Source: an uncultured Barnesiella sp.
Lineage (GTDB): Bacteria > Bacteroidota > Bacteroidia > Bacteroidales > Barnesiellaceae_A
NCBI GenBank assembly: GCA_944321085.1
Contig: CALUJY010000001.1
Span: 216,671-280,670 of the forward strand
Length of the DNA: 64,000 bases
Direction: 5' to 3'
Numbering within the stretch: the stretch's first letter is position 1; every line of letters starts with the position of its first letter. Shown one piece after another: positions 28,422 to 36,145 of the stretch. The notes under the pieces were generated by a model that saw only the letters and a list, made by a program, of their open reading frames with translations, made no database searches and was not told where the DNA came from. The translations under genes were made by a program, and so were the position numbers.

Positions 28422-28658
28422 ATGAGCGTGAATAAAATGAATGTGCAGCTTGTAGTGGCGTGTGTGATGTGCGTTGCAGGGCTGACGTTGGTGTTTTCGG
28501 GATTTTGGGTAGACCCTACGGGCGAGATTCACAACAGCGTATTGGTCGCTTTTGGCGAGGTGCTTACCTTTGCCGGAGCATTGTTCGGCGTAGATTACAG
28601 TTATCGCAAGCATGAGTTGGGGCAGGGTGGTGACCGCAAGAAAGGAGGTGCGGAGTGA
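28422..28658 (+). CDS. Small two-segment membrane protein, holin-like
   Basis: 78 residues. Two hydrophobic segments (about 7-28, VQLVVACVMCVAGLTLVFSG, and about 40-57, LVAFGEVLTFAGALFG) are followed by a charged C-terminal tail (RKHELGQGGDRKKGGAE). That shape fits a class II-type holin. It ends in a 4-bp GTGA overlap with an M15 peptidase gene, the classic holin-endolysin order. Function is inferred from size, topology and position; no specific family was recognised. A CATCTTTG sequence about 25 bp upstream could be a degenerate -7 element. Confidence 0.7.
   Translation: MSVNKMNVQLVVACVMCVAGLTLVFSGFWVDPTGEIHNSVLVAFGEVLTFAGALFGVDYSYRKHELGQGGDRKKGGAE
28641..28649 (+). promoter_or_regulatory. 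Strong Shine-Dalgarno site before the M15 peptidase
   Basis: AAAGGAGGT lies 5 bp before the GTG at 28655. Such a full anti-16S match is rare in Bacteroidota genes, and most starts in this window lack one. It supports the GTG start. Confidence 0.7.
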
Positions 28659-29062
28659 AATACTTTACTCTTTCGGAATTTGTCGATAGTATGGTGGCGC
28701 GCCGTTATGGTATCGACAATACGCCGTCGGCCGGGGTGATAGCCAATATAGAGGCATTGGTGTCGTGTGTACTCGACCCGGCCCGCGAGGCTTATGGTGC
28801 GCCGGTACGGATAAACAGCGGCTATCGTTGTAGCCGCCTGAATGCGGCGGTGGGAGGCTCTGCCCGCAGCCAGCATTTGCGGGGCGAGGCTGCCGATTTG
28901 AACACAGGCAGCTTGCAAGGCAACAAAAGGTTGTATGAGTTATTGCGTAACCTGCCTCATGACCAACTGATATGGGAGCGCGGCAATGATAAGGGGCCGG
29001 CTTGGGTGCATGTAAGTTATAAACGCAATGGAGATAACCGGGGAGAGGAGTTGCGCTTATGA
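28655..29062 (+). CDS. Peptidase M15-type endolysin (zinc D,D- or L,D-carboxypeptidase fold)
   Basis: 135 residues, starting with GTG in a GTGA overlap. The M15A pattern is clear: INSGYRCSRLNAAVGGSARS, then SQHLRGEAADLN with zinc ligands His74 and Asp81, and WVHVSY with His119. There is no signal peptide, as for phage endolysins that wait for a holin. It would cut peptidoglycan peptide cross-links. Its neighbours are a holin-like protein upstream and a lipoprotein/TM protein downstream. It is the same compact M15 type found in Bacteroidales prophages, but no other phage genes are visible. Confidence 0.85.
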   Translation: MKYFTLSEFVDSMVARRYGIDNTPSAGVIANIEALVSCVLDPAREAYGAPVRINSGYRCSRLNAAVGGSARSQHLRGEAADLNTGSLQGNKRLYELLRNLPHDQLIWERGNDKGPAWVHVSYKRNGDNRGEELRL

Positions 29063-29484
29063 GAGCTTGGGCGGTGGTTTTTGTAGTTGTGGTGTTGTTC
29101 TCATGTACCCGCACGGTGTATGTGCCTGTAACGGAGCATCGCAATGTCTATACGACAGTGCGCGATACTGTCATTGTATTGGCCGAGCGAGGCGATACCG
29201 TAGAACGTATTACACCCGACACGGTGAGTCTGATAACATGCAAGGGTGCCGAGAGTGAGGCGCGTGTGGTGGAAGGTGTGTTACACCATCGCTTGGCTGT
29301 GCATGAGCGGCGCGATAGTGTACGGGTGCAGGTGCATGAGCGGCTTGTAATAGATTCCGTGCTGTATCCTGTGTATGTAGATGGTTCATCGGAGCCTTCT
29401 ATCCCGGCACGGATATGGAAGGTCGTAGCGATAGTTGCCATCGTAGTGGCAGGAATATGTTTGTTGTGTGGCGTGAGGCGTTGA
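29059..29484 (+). CDS. Lipoprotein with C-terminal membrane segment, u-spanin-like
   Basis: 141 residues; ATGA overlap with the peptidase stop and a purine-rich GGGAGAGGAG site upstream. The signal sequence ends in lipobox LFSC (Cys16). A hydrophilic, beta-prone middle follows (VRVQVHERLVIDSVLYPVYV). A C-terminal membrane segment (about 117-138, VVAIVAIVVAGICLLCG) ends in a short basic tail. An N-terminal lipid anchor plus a C-terminal inner-membrane segment is the defining layout of single-chain spanins (phage T1 gp11 type), which fuse inner and outer membranes at lysis. No sequence family was recognised. Confidence 0.65.
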   Translation: MRAWAVVFVVVVLFSCTRTVYVPVTEHRNVYTTVRDTVIVLAERGDTVERITPDTVSLITCKGAESEARVVEGVLHHRLAVHERRDSVRVQVHERLVIDSVLYPVYVDGSSEPSIPARIWKVVAIVAIVVAGICLLCGVRR

Positions 29485-29646
29485 ATGAAGCCGGGGGTGG
29501 GGGTATTGGCATATAGTATATATAAAAAAAGTTAACGCGAGTATTGCCTGTAATAGAACTCGATTTTACTTAAACATTTATGTAACGGTGTATATAGTCG
29601 TTTTACCTGTTTCGTAGCATAGATATATTAGTTAATAAATGTATTA

Positions 29647-29654
29647 TATCTTTG
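29647..29654 (+). promoter_or_regulatory. -7 element of the six-gene exported-protein operon
   Basis: TATCTTTG in a very AT-rich stretch, 107 bp before the ATG at 29762. The 277-bp gap holds no gene. It marks a clear break from the G+C-richer lysis-type cassette before it. Confidence 0.65.
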
Positions 29655-29761
29655 CTAATTTGTATATTTGATTAAATTTGTAGTTGTCAAGGATGTAACG
29701 TAATAGTGCATCTGACAACAATAATAAAAGAGAAAGAGCATTTAGAAACAGGTAGTATTTT

Positions 29762-31120
29762 ATGAAAAAAATTTTTTTCTCGATTTTCGTGACATTGTTA
29801 TGTGGCACGGATGTGGTAAATGCCGAAGAGGACGCTTCCTCAATAGAAGATTTTGAAAATTATCATCGCAGTTCTATGTCGATGATAACAGTGGTGCATC
29901 CTGCCGACTCGTTCAGCAATGAAATCAAGCAGGCGGTTGTAGCCATGCCCTTCCCGGAGAAATATGACAAACATGATTTGGGATTTACTTTTGTCGAAGG
30001 TACGCCTCATGCCGACCGCAAGGCCGACCTTACGTCGGAACTTGATATTTTTATGCAAAAGCAACAGGTCGCCAAACGTATGGTGGCATCGTGGTTCGGG
30101 TTTGATGGCAAGAGTTTCAATCTCGACCTTATTCGCGAACGCGGTCAGTATGATGCTTCGGTAGAAGATGCACAAATGGCGTTGCAAACCGTAAGGGGAA
30201 AAGCTATGCTCGACGATGCCGGCGAAGAACTGTTGGGAAAAACTTTCTTCCTTGTCAACGATATATCTTACATAGACCATAAGCAGCGTGCCGAAATAGC
30301 AAGCGAGGGCGCGCGTGTTACCGGAGAGGCTGCCGAGGCGGTAGGCGATGCCGCAGGCGAGATATTGGGGCTTTTTGGCGGTGTAGGCAAGAGCATTGGC
30401 GGATTGGTAAAAGCTACCGGTAGCCTTGCCAAGACCGGTGGCGATTTGGTAGCTGGTGTGACAGACTTGTTGAATATCAGTGGCTTTGTGGTTCGTATCA
30501 ATACTTATCTTTATCAGTTGGAGTGGAACGACTCTATCGCCTCTATTTTTTATGAACAATATTATACACTGGGCGAAGATTCGTTGGAAGACTCTGTCAA
30601 GGTGGCTGCTTTCCTTGCCGATACAACAACCTTCAAGATGAAATTTGTAGGTAAGCACGACCAACTTACCGATAAAGGTACGCTCTATTCAAAGAAAAGC
30701 CAAGAGGAACAGATGTTGGTAACTTGCACTCGTACGCTCGATAAAAACATTGTCAACCTGCAACGCAAATATCCCGATTTCCAAGTGAAAGTGCCTATTT
30801 ATGAGGTAGTATATGACGACAACGGGAAGGTAGAAGGTTGTCGCGCACATGTGGGATTGAAAGAGGGTATTACGGAGAAAACAAAATTTTCATTGTTGGA
30901 AAAGAGCATCTCCGATGACGGTCGTACGGTGTACAAAAAGGTAGGGACATTGAAGCCTGTGAAAGACCAGATTTGCGACAACCGTTATATGGCTGCCGAG
31001 GAGTTGGCTGAAAATCAAGGTTCCGATGCAACTCCCTTACAAGGCACATTGTTGAAAGGCAGTAAGAAAGTCATGCCCGGCATGCTGATTATGGAAGGTG
31101 ATTATAAGGAAAAGAAATAA
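29762..31120 (+). CDS. Exported protein of unknown function, first of LPP20-type operon
   Basis: 452 residues. Signal peptide MKKIFFSIFVTLLCGTDVVNA. No family recognised. Residues about 175-240 form a Gly/Ala-rich segment (EAAEAVGDAAGEILGLFGGV, VKATGSLAKTGGDLVAGVTD) with glycine-zipper spacing that could insert in or lie on a membrane. The rest is mixed alpha/beta, and ends in a beta-rich part (KVGTLKPVKD, GSKKVMPGMLIMEGDYKEKK). It is likely periplasmic or in the outer membrane. Five more exported genes follow on the same strand with short gaps. Confidence 0.75.
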   Translation: MKKIFFSIFVTLLCGTDVVNAEEDASSIEDFENYHRSSMSMITVVHPADSFSNEIKQAVVAMPFPEKYDKHDLGFTFVEGTPHADRKADLTSELDIFMQKQQVAKRMVASWFGFDGKSFNLDLIRERGQYDASVEDAQMALQTVRGKAMLDDAGEELLGKTFFLVNDISYIDHKQRAEIASEGARVTGEAAEAVGDAAGEILGLFGGVGKSIGGLVKATGSLAKTGGDLVAGVTDLLNISGFVVRINTYLYQLEWNDSIASIFYEQYYTLGEDSLEDSVKVAAFLADTTTFKMKFVGKHDQLTDKGTLYSKKSQEEQMLVTCTRTLDKNIVNLQRKYPDFQVKVPIYEVVYDDNGKVEGCRAHVGLKEGITEKTKFSLLEKSISDDGRTVYKKVGTLKPVKDQICDNRYMAAEELAENQGSDATPLQGTLLKGSKKVMPGMLIMEGDYKEKK

Positions 31121-31174
31121 ATAATCCGGCGACAGGTGGCATAATACTGCCTGTCTCCACAAAATGGAAAAGAG

Positions 31175-31711
31175 ATGGTGAAGAACAGTACCGTAAATTT
31201 GAAATGGGTCGTTTTGATGATGCTTGCCATCGTAATATGCGTCCCTGATATGTATGCCAAAAAGAAGAAGGAAGACAAAGATACCGAAGCATGGCGATAT
31301 GAGATAGAGGCTGTGGAAGGTGCTGTCCCCGGAGCTTGCCGGGTGAAAGTGTGGACTTATGCCAAGAAAGCCGACAAGGCAATAGCGCAAGCTCCTAAGA
31401 ATGCGGTGCATGGCATTATCTTCAAGGGCTATGCTGCCAATCCCGATGCTCGCGTTCCCGGTCGTCGTGCTATGGTGACCGATTACGCCGTGGAGCAAGA
31501 GTTCGCCGACTATTTCAAAGAGTTTTTTGCCGATGGTGGACGGTATATGCGTTTTGTCTCTTTGGTAAATAACGGAGCTCCAATGGCGGGCGATGTGATA
31601 AAAGTAGGCAAAGAGTACAAAATGGGTATTATAGTAATGGTGAAGACCGACGAATTGCGCAAGGAATTGGAGTCGGCCGGAGTATTGAAATCATTAAATA
31701 ACGGATTCTGA
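31175..31711 (+). CDS. Exported protein of unknown function, second of LPP20-type operon
   Basis: 178 residues. A long signal peptide (VNLKWVVLMMLAIVICVPDM, ending near YAKK) is followed by a Lys-rich stretch and a compact domain (WRYEIEAVEGAVPGACRVKV, VHGIIFKGYAANPDARVPGR, GDVIKVGKEYKMGIIVMVKT). No recognised family. Its stop overlaps the next ATG by 1 bp, so the two are probably translationally coupled. Predicted location is the periplasm. Confidence 0.75.
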   Translation: MVKNSTVNLKWVVLMMLAIVICVPDMYAKKKKEDKDTEAWRYEIEAVEGAVPGACRVKVWTYAKKADKAIAQAPKNAVHGIIFKGYAANPDARVPGRRAMVTDYAVEQEFADYFKEFFADGGRYMRFVSLVNNGAPMAGDVIKVGKEYKMGIIVMVKTDELRKELESAGVLKSLNNGF

Positions 31712-32661
31712 TGAAAAAGTTGTGTATCGTGGCAGCATTGCTTGCCTTTGGAATATCGTTTCTGCCGGCGCAGATAAAGAAACCTATTATCATGGTAGTG
31801 CCCAGCGATTTGTGGTGTAATACCAATGGTTATGTACAGGAAATGGACGTCAATGGTGTGCAAGTGGTATATCCCGACTATCGCAAGGCGTTGATGGAAG
31901 ATGCCGACCTGATGTTGGTGATAAGCAAGATTAACGAGTTGATGACCGAGCGTGAGTTCCCGTTGAAGAATTTAGAGTCGGCTCTGAAAACTTTGGAAAT
32001 AGAGGAGGCCGAAAATGCTGTGACGATGAGCCGAGAGGGGAGTACTCTTGCCGAGTCGCCTCTCGACAAACTGAAACGCACGGCACGTGCCGATATATGG
32101 ATACAAGCGACGTGGACTGTCAATAAAGTAGGTCCCAAACAGTCGGTGACCTATAACTTGCAAGGCCTCGACGCTTATACCGATAAGCAGATTGCCGGTA
32201 TTTCGGGAACAAGCGAAATGGCTTTTGTGTCGACGAACGAGGTGCCGACCCTGTTGATAAGTGCAATACTCATGGATTGGGAGAACTTCGTTTATCAATT
32301 GCAAGAACACTTCAATTCCCTGCAAGAAAACGGTCGTGAAGTACGTGTAGGAGTGAAGGCATGGGATAGCCTCGACTACGGGCTTGAAACCGAGTTCGGT
32401 GGCAAGGAACTGACGGAGATTGTAGAAGACTGGGTAAGCACCCATACGCAAGGCGGACGTTACAGCCTTACCAACGTGACTGAGAACGATATGTCGTTTG
32501 AGCAAGTGATGATACCTCTTTATGACGAAAGGGGACGAGCTTTAGATGCCCGCAGTTGGTTGCGTGACTTGCAAAAGCATCTGCGTTCGGTCTATCAGGT
32601 AGAATCGAAATTGATGATGCGTGGCTTAGGTTATGCCCAGCTCGTAATAGGAGAAAGATAG
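31711..32661 (+). CDS. Exported DUF6175-like protein
   Basis: 316 residues. Signal peptide MKKLCIVAALLAFGISFLPA. The mature start (IKKPIIMVVPSDLWCNTNGY) and the following block (LMTEREFPLKNLESALKTLE) match what I recall of DUF6175 proteins in Bacteroidales. The opening strand and following helix are reminiscent of CsgG/TolB-N/FlgO-type domains, which is only a fold-level guess. No catalytic motif is visible. Third gene of the run. Confidence 0.7.
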   Translation: MKKLCIVAALLAFGISFLPAQIKKPIIMVVPSDLWCNTNGYVQEMDVNGVQVVYPDYRKALMEDADLMLVISKINELMTEREFPLKNLESALKTLEIEEAENAVTMSREGSTLAESPLDKLKRTARADIWIQATWTVNKVGPKQSVTYNLQGLDAYTDKQIAGISGTSEMAFVSTNEVPTLLISAILMDWENFVYQLQEHFNSLQENGREVRVGVKAWDSLDYGLETEFGGKELTEIVEDWVSTHTQGGRYSLTNVTENDMSFEQVMIPLYDERGRALDARSWLRDLQKHLRSVYQVESKLMMRGLGYAQLVIGER

Positions 32662-32686
32662 TGTGCAACCTTTGAAAATATGTTTT

Positions 32687-33682
32687 ATGACGAGACTTAG
32701 GAGAATAGCGTTTTGGGCAAGTCTGATATGGACGGTTGCTGCCGTGGCACAAGAACGCAATATAGCCGTAACACCCATGTTGATAGATAATGTGGACATC
32801 CCCGAAAGGTTGTGTCCCGTAATGGAACAGAAACTGTTGCAGATAGCTACAGGTAACGGCTATGGCTCGCAATCGCAAGAGTTTGTGCTTACGGCCAATG
32901 CCGTAACCATCGATAAGGCTGCCGTACCTACCGTGCCGCCGCAAGTGACAGTGTCGGTCGATGTGGTATTGTATGTGGTGAATGCAGCCGAGCAACTTAT
33001 AGTAGACGAATATACGGTGTCGCTTTCGGGTATCGGCCGTAATGAAGTATCGGCTTATTCGGCAGCTTTGAAGCAGTTGAAGCCTCGCAGCCCGGGTATC
33101 AGACGTTTTATGTCGACGGTGCGCGAGAAGATTGTAGAGTATTATGCCGAGCGTGTTCCGGTACTGATAGCCAAGGCTGACTCTTATGCAGGACGCGGCG
33201 AGTATGACAAAGCGATAGATGTGCTCTCTACTATTCCTGAGGCAGTAGCAGAATATCCCGATATTGCGGCACGCATGAGCGACTACTATGTGCAGTCGAT
33301 AGACCGTGAAGCAGACCGGGCTATTCAAGCCGCCAAATCAGAGATGGCTATGGGGCGTGTAGAAAGTTCGTTGGCTATACTCAACTCGATAGACCCTCTC
33401 AGTAGCCGTTTCGGTGAGGCTTCTACGATGATAGAGTCGTTGTTGAAACCCATGAAGGAGGAAGAGAAAGCTACATATAGCGAAGAAGTCGCTGTACACA
33501 ACCAGCAGAAAGAGATTGCTGCACAAGTCGAAAACAACACAGAAACACGTGATAAGCTGGCTTTGGAGGCTTCTTATGAGCAAAGTGTTGAGCGTGCTGC
33601 TACTACTGCTGCTGCCGTTGAGGATTCTGTGGCATTGAAAAAGCGCATTACCGAGTTCCTCGCCAAAGAACAAGGCAAGTGA
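32687..33682 (+). CDS. Exported protein with repeat and coiled-coil parts, unknown function
   Basis: 331 residues from the ATG at 32687, which gives a good signal peptide (MTRLRRIAFWASLIWTVAAV); a GTG 24 bp upstream is possible. The N-terminal domain (NIAVTPMLIDNVDIPERLCP, QKLLQIATGNGYG) again resembles CsgG/FlgO-like folds. A TPR-like pair follows (KADSYAGRGEYDKAIDVLST), then a long charged helix to the C-terminus (YSEEVAVHNQQKEIAAQVEN). Role unknown; it may pair with the DUF6175-like protein. Confidence 0.7.
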   Translation: MTRLRRIAFWASLIWTVAAVAQERNIAVTPMLIDNVDIPERLCPVMEQKLLQIATGNGYGSQSQEFVLTANAVTIDKAAVPTVPPQVTVSVDVVLYVVNAAEQLIVDEYTVSLSGIGRNEVSAYSAALKQLKPRSPGIRRFMSTVREKIVEYYAERVPVLIAKADSYAGRGEYDKAIDVLSTIPEAVAEYPDIAARMSDYYVQSIDREADRAIQAAKSEMAMGRVESSLAILNSIDPLSSRFGEASTMIESLLKPMKEEEKATYSEEVAVHNQQKEIAAQVENNTETRDKLALEASYEQSVERAATTAAAVEDSVALKKRITEFLAKEQGK

Positions 33683-33765
33683 TGTCGCACTGTGGGGCGA
33701 AGTCGCTTGCAGTTGCGGCGATGATTGTGTGTGATAAATAGTGAAAATCAAAAAAACGTAACGAA

Positions 33766-35064
33766 ATGAAAAACACTCGATATTTAGCGATAATCCTCAT
33801 GATGCTGTTGTGCGGTGAGAGTTTTGCGGCTTCTCCTTATAAAGTGGAAGAACGCAGCGGTCGCAAGCCGTCGTGGGTGGGTAAGACCGAGAAAGGTTAT
33901 ATCATTTTCTCGGGTACGGGTACATCGCTCGAAGAAGCCCGTGACAAATGTATGGAGAGTATCAAGCAGGAGATTGTGCAGGCTGTGGCTGTGAATGTAT
34001 CGTCGGAAATCTTGTCGACGAGCCATCAGCGGAGCGAAAATGGCAAGTATGATGTCTATGAAGAGTATCGCTCGGACATCAAGTCGGTCGCTGCACGGCT
34101 GCCGTTTGTCAATGATATAACGATTGCCAATGCCGAGGCTTCCTATTGGGAAAAACGGCTCAACAAGAAGACCGGTGAGCGTGTCTATGAGTTTTGTGTG
34201 AAATATCCTTTCCCCGAGGCTAAGCGGCGTATGCTGATAGATGAGTTTAAGGCTTATGATAAACAGCAGTATGACAAATTCATGGCCGTCAAGGAGAAAT
34301 GTGCTTCCATAAATACCGTGGAGGAGATAGGGCATTGCCTCAGTGAAGTAGAGTCGTTCGTGGCTTATTTCTTTGATGAAACGCGATATAAGGAGGCTGT
34401 CGCTTTGCGCGACATGCTGCGTGGCATGTATGCCGGTATTGCTGTGATCGAGGTGTCGAATACTCCCGGTGAGTATCTCTATAAATTGGTGTATGATAAC
34501 CGCGACTTTACATCATCGCGATTGCCGCGTGTCAAGAGTGACTATGCTTATGAGGCAACTGTGCAGCCTGCCGGAGGCAGTTTGTATGTCGTGAAGTATG
34601 AATACGAAGGTTGCGTGCCTGAGGAGGAAAACAGCGTGGAGCTGCTTTTCAACTTCGGAGGAACAACGCGGAAGCATGTTTTCTACTTCTCGCCCGAGAC
34701 GGCAAATGCTACGATTATCCCGCAAGGAACGGTTCTTGTTGCTGTACAACCTGCTGCAAACGATTTGCTCCCGAGTGATACGGCGACGATGACCTTTACC
34801 GTACGTAGTAATGTAGCTATGGAATATATGGTGACAGAAGCCCATCTCTTTTTGCCGGAGTATCCCACGATGCAATTACTTCCTACTGAGACGTCAGCTC
34901 GTTTTATCGATGGAGTCAATACGATGGAGGTATCTATGGTTGGGAAACGTTCATCCGAAGCACGAAGCGCATCGCTCACCAGTGGTATTATTAAGATAAA
35001 AGACGTGGCAACAGGCAAGGAGAGTGCTATATCCTTGCGTTTACCTTATAAAATAATTTATTAA
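33766..35064 (+). CDS. Exported protein with LPP20-like N-terminal domain
   Basis: 432 residues. Signal peptide MKNTRYLAIILMMLLCGESF, cleaved near AAS. The region about 30-170 has the LPP20 pattern: KPSWVGKTEKGYIIFSGTGT, then SLEEARDKCMESIKQEIVQA and a Val/Ser-rich strand. A beta-rich C-terminal half follows (VKYEYEGCVPEEENSVELLF and FTVRSNVAMEYMVTEAHLF), probably one or two Ig-like domains. LPP20 domains occur in FlgP and FlgT, which build outer-membrane rings around flagella in other phyla, but there are no flagella here. It is likely a structural envelope component. Confidence 0.7.
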   Translation: MKNTRYLAIILMMLLCGESFAASPYKVEERSGRKPSWVGKTEKGYIIFSGTGTSLEEARDKCMESIKQEIVQAVAVNVSSEILSTSHQRSENGKYDVYEEYRSDIKSVAARLPFVNDITIANAEASYWEKRLNKKTGERVYEFCVKYPFPEAKRRMLIDEFKAYDKQQYDKFMAVKEKCASINTVEEIGHCLSEVESFVAYFFDETRYKEAVALRDMLRGMYAGIAVIEVSNTPGEYLYKLVYDNRDFTSSRLPRVKSDYAYEATVQPAGGSLYVVKYEYEGCVPEEENSVELLFNFGGTTRKHVFYFSPETANATIIPQGTVLVAVQPAANDLLPSDTATMTFTVRSNVAMEYMVTEAHLFLPEYPTMQLLPTETSARFIDGVNTMEVSMVGKRSSEARSASLTSGIIKIKDVATGKESAISLRLPYKIIY

Positions 35065-35084
35065 TCTGCTAAATTCTTATTATT

Positions 35085-35645
35085 ATGAAAACAAGACTGT
35101 TATCGATTGTAGCAATATTGCTGTCGTTTGTTCTGGTAACCGGATGCAAGTCGTCGCAGGATGTCGTGAAACCTGTCAAGGCGCACGAGCAGGATATACC
35201 GTTGAGCGGTAAAAAGTACAGAAGCGACAAAGAGTATTGGCGTGTTGTGCAACAAGGTGTAAGTCCCGATATCTCTATGGCAAAGAAAGTGGCGTTGCAA
35301 AATGCTCGCGGCGAGATGTCGGCTACTATCAAAGCACAGGTCAAAGCTGTGATAGACAATTATGGCAAAAACTTTGCCGTAGCCGGCGATATAGATGTTG
35401 TGAATGCCTATGAAGAGCAGGCTTATGCCGTGATAGACCAAACCCTCGTAAGTGCCGAGATGATAGATGAGAAGCTGTATAGTTTGAGCGATGGAACCTA
35501 TCGTTATCACGTGTGCTTGCAAGTGGCTCGCAAGACTATTGCCGACCAGTTGGAGCAAGCGTTTATGAAAGATGCCAAGTTGCGTGCCAGCTTCGATAAA
35601 GAACAATTCAAGAAAGTATTCGATGAGCAGATGAATGCTCAATGA
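35085..35645 (+). CDS. LPP20-family lipoprotein
   Basis: 186 residues. Lipobox VLVTGC (Cys21). The LPP20/FlgP-like core is clear: QGVSPDISMAKKVALQNARG, then EMSATIKAQVKAVIDNYGK, EEQAYAVIDQTLVSAEMIDE, and GTYRYHVCLQVARKTIADQL. FlgP-type lipoproteins form outer-membrane-linked rings. Here it ends the six-gene run and is followed by a strong terminator. It shares its domain with the preceding gene, which suggests duplication and a joint assembly. Confidence 0.8.
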   Translation: MKTRLLSIVAILLSFVLVTGCKSSQDVVKPVKAHEQDIPLSGKKYRSDKEYWRVVQQGVSPDISMAKKVALQNARGEMSATIKAQVKAVIDNYGKNFAVAGDIDVVNAYEEQAYAVIDQTLVSAEMIDEKLYSLSDGTYRYHVCLQVARKTIADQLEQAFMKDAKLRASFDKEQFKKVFDEQMNAQ

Positions 35646-35709
35646 TATATCTTGCGGGGCTGTTGTAGCAGCGATGGACAATAGCCCTTATAACCGTTGT
35701 GCATATTAA

Positions 35710-35752
35710 AAGAAGGGGTGCAAACCGATGATTCGAGTTTGCACCCCTTCTT
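35710..35752. terminator. Strong bidirectional terminator
   Basis: A perfect 16-bp stem: AAGAAGGGGTGCAAAC (35710-35725) with its complement at 35737-35752, 11-nt loop. On the minus strand it ends in CTTCTTTTAAT, on the plus in TTCTTGCTTA. It closes the six-gene operon and, from the other side, the small unit at 35800-35898. Confidence 0.85.
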
Positions 35753-35799
35753 GCTTATAGTTAGAGGTTTAGTTGAGTTCTCTTTTCATTGAAAGCGCC

Positions 35800-35898
35800 C
35801 TACTTTATGAAAAAACCTGTCTCCATAATAATGTTGTTGTTGGTTTTTTCGATAATCAGTTTCATCAGATTTTTAATTCGCTTTTTCATAATAAACAT
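35800..35898 (-). CDS. Tiny ORF, 32 codons, basic amphipathic peptide
   Basis: It reads MFIMKKRIKNLMKLIIEKTN and then 12 more residues ending TGFFIK. There is no signal peptide or family match. It is supported by position: a full promoter (35923-35953) lies 25 bp upstream and a strong hairpin 48 bp downstream, so a transcript of about 200 nt is expected. It could be a real small protein or just part of a small RNA. The same DNA on the plus strand (35807-35905) also holds a 32-codon hydrophobic frame, but without a promoter. Confidence 0.4.
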   Translation of the reverse strand: MFIMKKRIKNLMKLIIEKTNNNIIMETGFFIK

Positions 35899-35922
35899 GT
35901 TTTAGAAATATGTTTTACAGCA

Positions 35923-35953
35923 CAAAAATACATTCAGTATTAAGCATGTCAAT
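35923..35953 (-). promoter_or_regulatory. Minus-strand promoter of the small unit
   Basis: On the minus strand, ATTG (35953-35950), exactly 19 bp, then TATTTTTG (35930-35923). This is among the best Bacteroidota promoters in the window. Confidence 0.75.
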
Positions 35954-35980
35954 AGAAAAATAAGATTTTAACAGTTTATG

Positions 35981-36000
35981 CAATGCAAACGTTTGCATTG
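35981..36000. promoter_or_regulatory. 20-bp palindromic operator, LacI-family type
   Basis: CAATGCAAACGTTTGCATTG is a perfect inverted repeat. Its core TGCAAACGTTTGCA fits the TGnAAnCGnTTnCA form of LacI/GalR-family operators. It lies 28 bp upstream of the minus-strand promoter and about 70 bp upstream of the plus-strand -33 region, so it could control either. No LacI-type regulator gene is in the window. Confidence 0.65.
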
Positions 36001-36071
36001 AAAAACGCCGAAACAACCGGCAAAATAGGACGCAGGCCGGGGGTGGTAAGAGAAAAAAATGAGCCTGAAAT

Positions 36072-36102
36072 TTCGTATATCGAAAGAAAAGGATTAATTT
36101 TG
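36072..36102 (+). promoter_or_regulatory. Promoter of the TPR membrane protein
   Basis: TTCG (36072-36075), 19 bp, then TAATTTTG (36095-36102), 44 bp before the ATG at 36146. The 35646-36145 gap thus holds a terminator, a small minus-strand unit, a palindrome and this promoter. Confidence 0.65.
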
Positions 36103-36145
36103 CGGCTGTTCATAAAAATCAATAGCAAAAAAATAAAACAATAAT

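Noticed and set aside
35807..35905. 32-codon hydrophobic plus-strand ORF after the six-gene operon
   Set aside because: It could be a small membrane peptide, but it lies after a strong terminator with no plus-strand promoter, whereas the overlapping minus-strand frame has a perfect promoter.
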